In this document: positions 1 through 6,312 of the stretch, in pieces | Position numbering within the stretch: position 1 is the stretch's first letter | Layout of the letters: each line of letters opens with the position of its first letter | Origin: Methylomarinum sp. | GTDB lineage: Bacteria; Pseudomonadota; Gammaproteobacteria; Methylococcales; Methylomonadaceae | Direction of reading: 5' to 3' | Length of the DNA stretch: 6,430 bases | NCBI GenBank assembly: GCA_013139755.1 | Contig: WTAG01000431.1 | Span: 1 to 6,430 of the forward strand | The notes under the pieces: generated by a model | The model's input: only the letters and a program-made list of their open reading frames with translations | What the model was told of the DNA's origin: nothing | Databases searched by the model: none | Position numbers and translations under genes: made by a program

Positions 1-422
1 TAGCAAAAGAACCGCGCTTTTTGAATAACTGGGTATTAACACCGCATCCTGGTGAGGCCGCTAGGCTGTTAAATAGCACAACAACAGCAATAGCAAAGGA
101 TAGGTTTGCCGCTGTCTTAGCGATACAAAAACAATATGGCGGTGTGGTTGTTTTAAAAGGGGCTGGGACATTAATCAGTCATGCTGATGAGATAAGCCTA
201 TCTACCACCGGTAATCCAGGTATGGCAACGGCTGGCATGGGGGATACCTGGACAGGTATGATGGCGGGATTGCTTGCTCAAGGCCTGGCTTTAGAGGTGG
301 CGACAAGAACAGCCGTTTACTTGCATGGAAAAGCCGCTGATTTGTCGGCTCAGCAACAGGGTGAGATTGGATTGTTGGCAAGTGATTTAATGCCATTTAT
401 TAGAAAATTAGTTAACCAATGA
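1..422 (+). CDS. nnr: NAD(P)H-hydrate dehydratase/epimerase, C-terminal part (5' end outside window)
   Basis: This is the end of the bifunctional NAD(P)HX repair enzyme (YjeF/Nnr). Its C-terminal ribokinase-like domain dehydrates damaged S-NAD(P)HX back to NAD(P)H using ADP or ATP. About 139 codons are visible and the frame is open to the left edge, reading from base 3, so the TTG at 21 is internal and not a start. Family motifs in order are TPHPGEAARLL, then VVVLKGAGTLI, then the nucleotide-binding and catalytic stretch GNPGMATAGMGD followed by TGMMAGLLAQG; the Asp of GMGD is the expected catalytic base. The full protein is normally near 490-500 residues, so only the last quarter or so is here. 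The TGA stop at 420-422 overlaps the tsaE ATG by four bases (ATGA), implying translational coupling. The W in GDTW, where V is common, is a minor oddity. Identification is firm. Confidence 0.95.
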   Translation, partial: AKEPRFLNNWVLTPHPGEAARLLNSTTTAIAKDRFAAVLAIQKQYGGVVVLKGAGTLISHADEISLSTTGNPGMATAGMGDTWTGMMAGLLAQGLALEVATRTAVYLHGKAADLSAQQQGEIGLLASDLMPFIRKLVNQ

Positions 423-889
423 AAATAACATTATTAAACGAACAAGAAACAGAACAATTAGGTGCTGAATTATGGCGAGTATTACCCGAGAAATGTTTGA
501 TATTTCTTAAGGGGGATTTAGGGGCAGGTAAAACGACTTTAACCCGTGGTGTTTTAAGGGCTGCAGGACATAAAACAGCGGTTAAAAGTCCCACCTATAC
601 ATTGGTGGAAGAATACGATTTACCTAATAGAAAAGTCTTTCACTTTGATTTGTATCGAGTAAAAGACCCTGAGGAATTAGAGTGGATGGGCATTAGAGAT
701 TACTTAGACCAACAAAGTTTATGTTTTATTGAGTGGCCAGAACTGGGAATAGGTTTTTTACCTGAGCCTGATGTAGAGTTAACAATATCGACCGTAGGGG
801 AAGGTCGTGAAGTTGAAATTGCGGTTATTTCAGAAAATCTAGTAAATAGACTCAATCTCCACTGGAAAAACAAGGACATACTGTTATAA
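419..889 (+). CDS. tsaE: tRNA t6A biosynthesis ATPase TsaE (YjeE)
   Basis: TsaE is the small cytoplasmic P-loop ATPase that works with TsaB, TsaC and TsaD to make N6-threonylcarbamoyladenosine at position 37 of ANN-decoding tRNAs; it drives turnover of the TsaBD complex. The 156-residue length is normal for the family. Visible motifs are Walker A GDLGAGKT (residues 32-39), SPTYTLVEEY (57-66), HFDLYR (75-80) with the Asp that is essential in E. coli, DPEELEWMGIRDYL (83-96), and the family-typical EWPE (105-108). The ATG at 419 is set by the 4-base overlap with the nnr stop and puts Walker A at the usual distance from the N terminus. The nnr-tsaE-amiB order is the classical gammaproteobacterial one. 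Nothing is truncated or missing. Confidence 0.97.
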   Translation: MKITLLNEQETEQLGAELWRVLPEKCLIFLKGDLGAGKTTLTRGVLRAAGHKTAVKSPTYTLVEEYDLPNRKVFHFDLYRVKDPEELEWMGIRDYLDQQSLCFIEWPELGIGFLPEPDVELTISTVGEGREVEIAVISENLVNRLNLHWKNKDILL

Positions 890-922
890 TTTAAATAAGA
901 GTATTAATTAGGGTATTCTCAG

Positions 923-2254
923 ATGTTTAAAGCTTTCAAAATTATAATTTTATGTGCATTGTTAGTAGTTTCTGTAACGGTGCACGCGCAGCAAGTGCGT
1001 ATTGCTTCTTTACGCTATTGGACGGCGCCAGATCATACGCGTATGGTTTTTGATGTTACTAAAAAGGCAGCTCATCAAGTTTTTTTGTTAAAAAATCCAG
1101 CGCGCTTAGTGATTGATTTTAGTAATACTAAATTATTAAAACCTTTAGCGCAGCCACCTAAGAATCATACATTATTTAGCAGAGTGCGTAGTGCGGCAAG
1201 AAATAAGCATGATTTAAGAGTCGTTGTGGATTTAAAAACGGCTGTGGCACCCAAAAGTTTTTTATTAAAACCGAGTAACAGTTATGGCAATCGATTGGTT
1301 GTGGACTTATTCGCTAAAGATAAAACAGTAGTCGTATCAAAAACAAAGAAAGCTGTAAATAAAACCAGAGTTATTAAAACCGTAAAAAATAAAGCCAGAG
1401 ATATTATCATTGCAATTGATGCTGGACATGGCGGGGAAGACCCTGGTGCTCATGGTCCTAGAGGAACACAAGAAAAAAAGGTGGTGTTTGATATTGCAAA
1501 AAAATTAGCAGTATTGATTAATAAAAAATCAGGTATGAAAGCGGTGATGGTTCGTAAAGGGGATTATTACATCAAGCTGAGAAAACGCATGGAAATAGCC
1601 CGTGCTGCAAAAGCAGATTTATTTGTATCTATTCATGCGGATGCATTTAAAAATTCAAAGGTTAAAGGGGCTTCTGTCTTTACCTTGTCTAATCGCGGAG
1701 CTTCAAGTGAAGCCGCTAGATGGTTAGCTAAGCATGAAAATTCAGCTGATCTTGTGGGTGGTGTAAAACTGGCAGATAAAGAAGATATGTTGGCCTCTGT
1801 ATTAATGGATTTATCGCAAACAGCCACTAAAGAAGTAAGTCGTGACGTAGCTGGTGATATTCTCAAGAATTTTAAAACCATTGGGCATTTACATAAAAAT
1901 AACGTGCAAAAAGCGGGGTTTATGGTTTTAAAATCGCCTGATATTCCTTCAATTTTGGTTGAAACTGCTTTTATTTCTAACCCAGCTGAAGAGCGTAAAT
2001 TAAAAAGTGGTAAGCACCAAGCCAAAATGGCTCATGCTATATATAAAGGTGTAGTAGGGTATTTTTCCAAACATGCGCCAGCAGATACTTACTTGGCTTT
2101 TAATGCCAGTAAAAAACATGTGATTTCGAGAGGAGAGACTTTGTCCGGAATTGCACACCATTATGGTGTCAGTATGCAATCAATTAAGTCAGTTAACGCA
2201 TTGGCGAGTAATCAAATAAGAATTGGACAGGTTATAAAAATACCAAGAGGCTAA
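923..2254 (+). CDS. amiB: N-acetylmuramoyl-L-alanine amidase, AmiB/AmiC type, with LysM domain
   Basis: This periplasmic zinc amidase cuts the bond between N-acetylmuramic acid and L-alanine in peptidoglycan to separate daughter cells at division. Residues 1-22 are a Sec signal peptide with likely cleavage after AHA-like VHA (before QQ). Residues about 24-131 form an AMIN domain (septal targeting), followed by a Lys-rich linker (about 132-158). The Amidase_3 domain spans about 160-380. Expected zinc ligands are H169 (AGHGG), E184 (EKKV) and H238 (SIHAD), with catalytic E347 (VETAF). Residues about 260-320 match the inserted helical region that blocks the active site in division amidases until an EnvC/NlpD-type activator binds. 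A C-terminal LysM domain (about 398-441, starting HVISRGETLSGIA) should bind glycan. E. coli AmiB lacks LysM, but many gammaproteobacterial AmiB proteins have it. The ATG at 923 follows a weak TTAGGG, 9 bases away, and is confirmed by the signal peptide. It is probably co-transcribed with tsaE, 33 bases upstream. Confidence 0.95.
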   Translation: MFKAFKIIILCALLVVSVTVHAQQVRIASLRYWTAPDHTRMVFDVTKKAAHQVFLLKNPARLVIDFSNTKLLKPLAQPPKNHTLFSRVRSAARNKHDLRVVVDLKTAVAPKSFLLKPSNSYGNRLVVDLFAKDKTVVVSKTKKAVNKTRVIKTVKNKARDIIIAIDAGHGGEDPGAHGPRGTQEKKVVFDIAKKLAVLINKKSGMKAVMVRKGDYYIKLRKRMEIARAAKADLFVSIHADAFKNSKVKGASVFTLSNRGASSEAARWLAKHENSADLVGGVKLADKEDMLASVLMDLSQTATKEVSRDVAGDILKNFKTIGHLHKNNVQKAGFMVLKSPDIPSILVETAFISNPAEERKLKSGKHQAKMAHAIYKGVVGYFSKHAPADTYLAFNASKKHVISRGETLSGIAHHYGVSMQSIKSVNALASNQIRIGQVIKIPRG

Positions 2255-2265
2255 GGGGTCTGAAG

Positions 2266-2291
2266 GTAGGGCGGACTGATGTCCGCTCTAC
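2266..2291. repeat. 11-bp GC-rich inverted repeat between convergent genes
   Basis: The arms 2266-2276 and 2281-2291 pair over 11 positions with one G-T wobble (2270 with 2287) around a TGAT loop; the core is GCGGAC/GTCCGC. It lies 11 bases past the amiB stop and 9 bases from the stop of the convergent lipoprotein gene. A hairpin here would form in RNA from either strand and could block read-through or protect 3' ends. There is no T-tract after it in either direction, so it is not a standard intrinsic terminator. It is distinctly richer in GC than the surrounding DNA, which would suit a small interspersed (REP-like) element; only one copy is present here, so that is inference. Confidence 0.6.
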
Positions 2292-2300
2292 AAAACAGCT

Positions 2301-2720
2301 TTAAAGCTTATATAAAACGCTATTGTTTCTATCTCTAGAATCGATTTTTTTGTGTTTATTTTGTTCAATTCTTTCCTGGGTAAATTTTGCAATCATTTGA
2401 TCCCAGTTATTGTATTGATCATAGTTCTTAAAACCGGCGTTTTTTCGATTTTCAAAAACTTCTTTTCCTAAAATAATAAGTTCATCTGCTGATTTTCCAT
2501 CAACAGCATCTAAAAACTCATCTTTATTTTTGATGGAGTCACGTAGTGTCCAATAAGATACTTCAAACTCTATACGTTGCTCTGTGGGCAAACGATCTTT
2601 TATCATACTGACAGATCTATTAGCCGTTTTTAAACTACGACCATTAATCTCACTGCCTTTACTACAACCAAGTAGTAGTGCACACATGATAAAAACAAAA
2701 ACTGTAGACAAAAATCTCAT
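2301..2720 (-). CDS. Small predicted lipoprotein (DUF6694-like)
   Basis: This encodes a 139-residue protein of unknown function. It starts with a lipoprotein signal: MRFL, a hydrophobic core, and the lipobox L16-L17-G18-C19, so it should be cleaved and lipidated at Cys19. The next residue is Ser, not Asp, which favours transfer to the outer membrane by Lol rules. The mature part is short, charged and helical. It contains LPTEQRIEFEVSYWTLRD (43-60) followed by DAVDGKSADELI (71-82), a pattern that from memory resembles small lipoproteins annotated DUF6694 (an LPxExRxEF helix, then a DGKTxxEI helix). That assignment is tentative. The tail (115-139) is rich in K, R, D and N. The start is well supported by GAGG (plus-strand 2729-2732), 8 bases before the ATG. 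The gene converges on amiB and is divergent from the GTPase pair. It occupies the place where mutL lies in E. coli. Confidence 0.8.
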   Translation of the reverse strand: MRFLSTVFVFIMCALLLGCSKGSEINGRSLKTANRSVSMIKDRLPTEQRIEFEVSYWTLRDSIKNKDEFLDAVDGKSADELIILGKEVFENRKNAGFKNYDQYNNWDQMIAKFTQERIEQNKHKKIDSRDRNNSVLYKL

Positions 2721-2830
2721 ACAACAAACCTCAATAGAATAGGAAAAATAACAATATAAGTAGCATCAGGAAATGGATAGATTGCTATCTAAAATAGAAC
2801 TAACGATACATATTATTTGTTAAACATTCC

Positions 2831-2860
2831 TTTAGTAATAAACCTGAATTTTTTTATAAT
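2831..2860 (+). promoter_or_regulatory. Candidate sigma-70 promoter of the GTPase pair
   Basis: A perfect TATAAT lies at 2855-2860, preceded at 17-18 bases by a weak -35 (TTTAGT/TTAGTA, 2831-2837). Transcription would begin near 2867 and leave a leader of about 60 bases before the ATG at 2926. It is the best promoter-like match in the 205-base divergent spacer 2721-2925, and the two GTPase genes have no other upstream partner on this strand. The poor -35 suggests weak or activator-dependent expression. I saw no convincing promoter for the divergent lipoprotein gene. Confidence 0.45.
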
Positions 2861-2877
2861 TTAACTACGCCAGGTTT
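2840..2877. promoter_or_regulatory. 7-bp inverted repeat centred on the -10 box (possible operator)
   Basis: AAACCTG (2840-2846) and its exact reverse complement CAGGTTT (2871-2877) flank the TATAAT box, with the dyad centre at about 2858-2859, inside the -10 element. The 24-base gap is too long for a stable hairpin but could suit a protein that binds two half-sites. Seven-base arms can arise by chance in AT-rich spacers, so this is only a candidate. Confidence 0.25.
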
Positions 2878-2925
2878 TTAAACAAAGTAAAATACGCAAA
2901 CATTATAAACCCATGCTCACATTTT

Positions 2926-4668
2926 ATGCTGGAATTTGTCCAATTATTAAATCAGCGTTATCAAGCTGTTATTGCCAACTTAAAAGAAGGTGATCCATTA
3001 GCTGTTTTATTTCAGCAAAGGGTAGAACAGCTCATATTTACTGAAGCTTTTATTAAAAAAGGTAATCTACTTAACAGCTCACCAAACACACCCTTGCAAA
3101 TAGCCATTATTGGTCCTACGCAAGCAGGGAAAAGCTCAGTCTCTAATTTGGTACTAAACAGTCATAGTGCTGGCGTAAGTCCTCTTGCCGGTTATACGGT
3201 ACATCCTCAGGGTTTTTGTTGTAACACGACATTACAAGACAGTGTTGGCTTGCAGAATTACTTTGGTCGATTTCAGCAGCTAAATCTAAGCGACTTAAAG
3301 CCAAATAGGCATGATTGTTATGCCCTGACAGAAAATAATAACCATACCGATTTACTACCCGATTGTGTGTTTTGGGATACGCCCGATTTTGACTCAATTG
3401 ATTCAGTAGATTACCGCGAAGGCGTGTTAAGAACCATTGCCTTAGCCGATATTGTGGTATTGGTGGTCAGTAAAGAAAAATATGCTGATCAAGCGGTATG
3501 GGAGATGATGTCGACTATTGAATGCTTTCATCAGCCAACCCTGATTTGTGTAAACAAACTGACAGAAGGCACAGAAGACATAATCATTCGGTCTTTAAAA
3601 GAAAAATGGCAGCAGGCGAGAAAGGATGTATTCCCTGAAATTATTCCTCTGTACTATCAAAAACAAAGTGGGTTACCCATTTGGCCTCCATCAAGCATCA
3701 ATCAGTTTTTTCGGATTGAAAGCAAGGTTTCTCAGCATAAGCATTTTGAATATCAAAATGAATTACTCAATAAATATTGGCATAGCTGGCTAGAACCTAT
3801 TGCTGCAGAGCATGAGGCTGTTAGGCTATGGTGTGCTTTGGTAGATGAAAACATAGATCAGGCATTAAAAGATTATCAAAGGGATTATTTAAATCATCCT
3901 CATTATTACGATACTTTTCAAAATGCTTTGGTTGAATTGCTGACTCTATTAGAAATACCGGGTATCTCTAAAATATTAACAAAAACCCGCCGCGCTTTAA
4001 CCTGGCCTGTCAGAAAAATGCTGGCTTTAGGGAAGCAAGCTATTTCTTCTTCAGAGGGTAAAGAAGAAATTATATTAAACCAAATCGGCGAGCATTTGTT
4101 AATTTCACTGGCTGACCAGTTACTCGGAAGAATAGATTCGGATACCAAACAACATAGCTGGTGGAAAGCTTCGTACTGTTTATTAAGGCAGCAACGTAAT
4201 GAGATATTAACTGATTATAAATACGCGGTTGATGATTATAGAGATTCTTTCCAGCTAGACGTAGAAGCAACCGCTAATCGGCTGTATAACAAATTATCTG
4301 AACAGCCTGTGGTATTAAATAGTTTAAGAGTAACACGGGTAACGACGGATGCCGCCGCTATGGCCTTAGTGATACAAACAGGGGGCATTGGTCTACATGA
4401 TTTAGTGATTACCCCAGCTATGTTATCAATAACATCATTATTAGCTGAAAGTGCAATAGGCAGCTATATGACACATGCTGAAGCTGAATTAAAGCAGCTT
4501 CAATTAAATACAGTAAAGAATCAGTTGTTTACCGATGGATTAAAGAAAGCTTTATATACATTACCAGAACAACTTTCTGATAAAAATCGATTTAATATTT
4601 CAATAGAGCTACTACAGCAAGCTGAACAACAACGTAAAGAGAAAAAACATGGCATCCGAATACTCTAA
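2926..4668 (+). CDS. GTPase A of a tandem pair, dynamin-like or membrane-associated (function unknown)
   Basis: This is a 580-residue P-loop GTPase. Its N-terminal helical stretch (1-55) leads to G1 GPTQAGKS (63-70), a possible switch I Thr in SPLAGYTVHP (85-94), and G3 DTPDFDS (151-157), where Asp stands in place of the Gly of DxxG. Then come VVSKEKYAD (180-188) and a degenerate G4, NKLT (210-213), whose usual specificity Asp is Thr. The region after the GTPase domain is mostly helical, with a basic segment including TRRALTWPVRKML (354-366). A hydrophobic region (about 475-515) has two weak membrane-like stretches, and the tail is Gln/Glu/Lys-rich. No signal peptide is seen. The ATG at 2926 has no Shine-Dalgarno, but no ATG, GTG or TTG start lies in frame in the 45 bases upstream, and it puts the P-loop at about residue 63, as in partner B. 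It overlaps gene B by 20 bases. The layout fits a membrane-remodelling dynamin-like partner, but a ribosome-associated or other TRAFAC role cannot be excluded. Confidence 0.8.
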   Translation: MLEFVQLLNQRYQAVIANLKEGDPLAVLFQQRVEQLIFTEAFIKKGNLLNSSPNTPLQIAIIGPTQAGKSSVSNLVLNSHSAGVSPLAGYTVHPQGFCCNTTLQDSVGLQNYFGRFQQLNLSDLKPNRHDCYALTENNNHTDLLPDCVFWDTPDFDSIDSVDYREGVLRTIALADIVVLVVSKEKYADQAVWEMMSTIECFHQPTLICVNKLTEGTEDIIIRSLKEKWQQARKDVFPEIIPLYYQKQSGLPIWPPSSINQFFRIESKVSQHKHFEYQNELLNKYWHSWLEPIAAEHEAVRLWCALVDENIDQALKDYQRDYLNHPHYYDTFQNALVELLTLLEIPGISKILTKTRRALTWPVRKMLALGKQAISSSEGKEEIILNQIGEHLLISLADQLLGRIDSDTKQHSWWKASYCLLRQQRNEILTDYKYAVDDYRDSFQLDVEATANRLYNKLSEQPVVLNSLRVTRVTTDAAAMALVIQTGGIGLHDLVITPAMLSITSLLAESAIGSYMTHAEAELKQLQLNTVKNQLFTDGLKKALYTLPEQLSDKNRFNISIELLQQAEQQRKEKKHGIRIL

Positions 4669-6235
4669 CTTGCTTACCGATATTGAACAATGCACACAAC
4701 AAGCGGTTGCAGAAGGCTGGCTAGACCAAACCGTCGTCTCAAATTTATTAATAGAAGACACAGTTTCAGCTAAGGAATTATTTGTCAGTGCGAATGAAAG
4801 GCCTCTGGTTGTAGCCTTTATGGGCGGAACTGGTGTAGGTAAAAGCTCCCTGCTGAATAAATTAGCAGGCAAAGCGATAGCTAAAGCAGGGGTAGAAAGG
4901 CCAACCTCGCACGAAGTGACTCTATTTCATCATCAGTCGATTAATCTCAGTCAGTTAGACGAAAAATTCCCCTTACAACAAATTCAGATTGCACAACATA
5001 ACGAGGCGGCAGGGGAAAAGGTTATCTGGATAGATATGCCCGATTTTGACAGTACCGAAGAAAAAAACAAAGATATTGTCATGCAATGGTTACCTTATAT
5101 TGATGTATTGGTATATGTTGTAAGCCCTGAAAGATACAGGGACAACAAAGCCTGGCAATTATTATTATCGCAAGGTGCAAGTTATGCATGGCTATTTGTT
5201 ATGAACCAGTGGGATAGAGGAGAAACCGTACAATATGATGACTTTAAACAACAGTTGGCTAAAGCAGGTTTTAACAACCCTTTAATATACAAGACGGCCT
5301 GTACTGAATACGCAGATGACGAATTACCCTCGTTGCAAGCGGCAATTGAAGCATTAGCCGATAAAAATACCGTCGAACAACTGGAATTGCGTGGCGCGCA
5401 ACAGCGAAAAAACAATTTAAAGCAGAATTTAAAGCAATGTCTACAGGCATTGGGTGATGAGCGTAGTTTTTCAACGCTATTAGAAAACCAGACAGAGAAC
5501 TGGGCAGAAACACAACTGACTTTAAAGCAAGGATTTGACTGGCCAATAAAGCAAGCAGCCAGTGGTTTTTCCAAAATGGATGTAAAACCAAAACAAATAC
5601 AGCTATGGGATGAGTGGGCGCAAACCCGCTTAAATGATTATCTTGATGACTTAATATTAAATGCTGATCAACAAAGTCTTCCAGTTGATCCCCTTAGAAC
5701 AGGGCTGTTAGAAATACGGGAAAAATCAGAAAAAATCATTCACACCCAAACTGAACTGGCCTGTAGGCAAGCATTAGTCAACCCTGGCAACTTAATACAA
5801 AGAGTGACTTTAAAAGTTGCCTATATTTGTGAGTTTATTCTGCCGTTAATTACCATGTGCGTAGTGGGTTTTCATGTTTTGCAAGGCTATTATGAAAGTG
5901 CCATGACTGGTGAAGCATTTTTGGGCGTTAACTTTATGGTGCACAGCTTATTGCTCATATTACTCAGTTGGTTGTTGCCTTATTTTTTAACTAAAAAAAT
6001 CCAACCCTCTTTAGAAAAAACAGCCTTAAAAGGCCTTAATAAAGGCTTAAATATGGCAATGGATATGGTTGACTTAGAAATTAAACAAGTGATTAATGCC
6101 CTAAAAAAACAGCATCAGATGACAACAACAGCAATAAAACAACTGTTGGTAGACTGTGATGAGTACAGCAAAAGCATTAAAACTGAAGAAAAAACTGAAC
6201 AGCTCACCAGAATGCTGGTAGACAACTCCATGTAG
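4649..6235 (+). CDS. GTPase B of a tandem pair, with two transmembrane helices (function unknown)
   Basis: This is a 528-residue GTPase. G1 is GGTGVGKS (59-66), the likely G2 Thr is in RPTSHEV (84-90), G3 is DMPDFDS (129-135), and G4 is a good NQWD (186-189), with a possible G5 at TAC (216-218). VVSPERYRD (157-165) matches the same position in GTPase A. Residues about 240-380 are helical and contain FDWPIKQ (296-302), echoing the WPVRK motif of A. Two strong transmembrane segments follow (about 387-412 and 428-447), separated by a short loop, and then a helical C-terminal tail (448-528). This hairpin-in-membrane, helical-stalk plan is seen in several bacterial dynamin-like proteins; cytoplasmic GTPase and tail would then sit on the inner membrane. 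The ATG at 4649 lies within the last codons of gene A and follows AAAGAGA, a weak ribosome site, suggesting coupled translation. A name such as 'GTPase domain-containing protein' is all that sequence alone supports. Confidence 0.85.
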   Translation: MASEYSNLLTDIEQCTQQAVAEGWLDQTVVSNLLIEDTVSAKELFVSANERPLVVAFMGGTGVGKSSLLNKLAGKAIAKAGVERPTSHEVTLFHHQSINLSQLDEKFPLQQIQIAQHNEAAGEKVIWIDMPDFDSTEEKNKDIVMQWLPYIDVLVYVVSPERYRDNKAWQLLLSQGASYAWLFVMNQWDRGETVQYDDFKQQLAKAGFNNPLIYKTACTEYADDELPSLQAAIEALADKNTVEQLELRGAQQRKNNLKQNLKQCLQALGDERSFSTLLENQTENWAETQLTLKQGFDWPIKQAASGFSKMDVKPKQIQLWDEWAQTRLNDYLDDLILNADQQSLPVDPLRTGLLEIREKSEKIIHTQTELACRQALVNPGNLIQRVTLKVAYICEFILPLITMCVVGFHVLQGYYESAMTGEAFLGVNFMVHSLLLILLSWLLPYFLTKKIQPSLEKTALKGLNKGLNMAMDMVDLEIKQVINALKKQHQMTTTAIKQLLVDCDEYSKSIKTEEKTEQLTRMLVDNSM

Positions 6236-6252
6236 GTGTGGTTTTTACCTAC
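6232..6252 (+). terminator. Weak hairpin overlapping the stop of GTPase B
   Basis: GTAGGT (6232-6237) and ACCTAC (6247-6252) form a 6-bp stem around a 9-base loop that contains five Ts. The stem includes the TAG stop codon. There is no T-run after the stem, so intrinsic termination would be poor. It may only slow read-through towards ssrA. It is the sole terminator-like structure between gene B and the tmRNA. Confidence 0.25.
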
Positions 6253-6272
6253 GTTTAGAGTATCTAATATTA

Positions 6273-6302
6273 ATGACATTATTTTTATAAATATTGTAAA
6301 AT
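6273..6302 (+). promoter_or_regulatory. Promoter of ssrA
   Basis: ATGACA (6273-6278; 5 of 6 matches to TTGACA) and TAAAAT (6297-6302; 5 of 6 matches to TATAAT) are separated by 18 bases. Transcription would start near 6309-6310, a few bases ahead of the mature tmRNA 5' end at about 6313. That fits a short leader removed by RNase P, as known for E. coli tmRNA. The spacer is almost pure A/T, typical of strong stable-RNA promoters. Confidence 0.7.
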
Positions 6303-6312
6303 ACATGTTCTT

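Noticed and set aside
21..23. TTG as the start of the first gene
   Set aside because: The frame stays open to the left edge and the residues upstream (AKEPRF) continue the Nnr fold, so the gene is simply cut by the window.
1633..2025. Open frame of 130 codons on the minus strand inside amiB
   Set aside because: It lies wholly within the conserved Amidase_3 domain, has no recognisable motif or ribosome site, and is a shadow of the real gene.
2266..2291. Intrinsic terminator after amiB
   Set aside because: The stem is good, but no T-tract follows on either strand, so I list it as an inverted repeat.
2776..2789. GATAG/CTATC inverted repeat in the divergent spacer as an operator
   Set aside because: Five-base arms with a 4-base gap are expected by chance in 205 AT-rich bases, and it is not aligned with any promoter element.
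4612..4700. The two GTPase genes as one gene split by a frameshift
   Set aside because: Each has its own complete G1, G3 and G4-like region and its own N-terminal helical lead of about 60 residues, so they are separate overlapping genes.
5415..5437. Short direct repeat of TTTAAAGCA in GTPase B
   Set aside because: It encodes N-L-K-Q twice in a helical region, with no sign of a longer tandem array.
5182..5591. Long minus-strand frames inside GTPase B
   Set aside because: They overlap a well-supported coding region, are Cys- and Ser-rich as expected for antisense translation, and show no domain motif.
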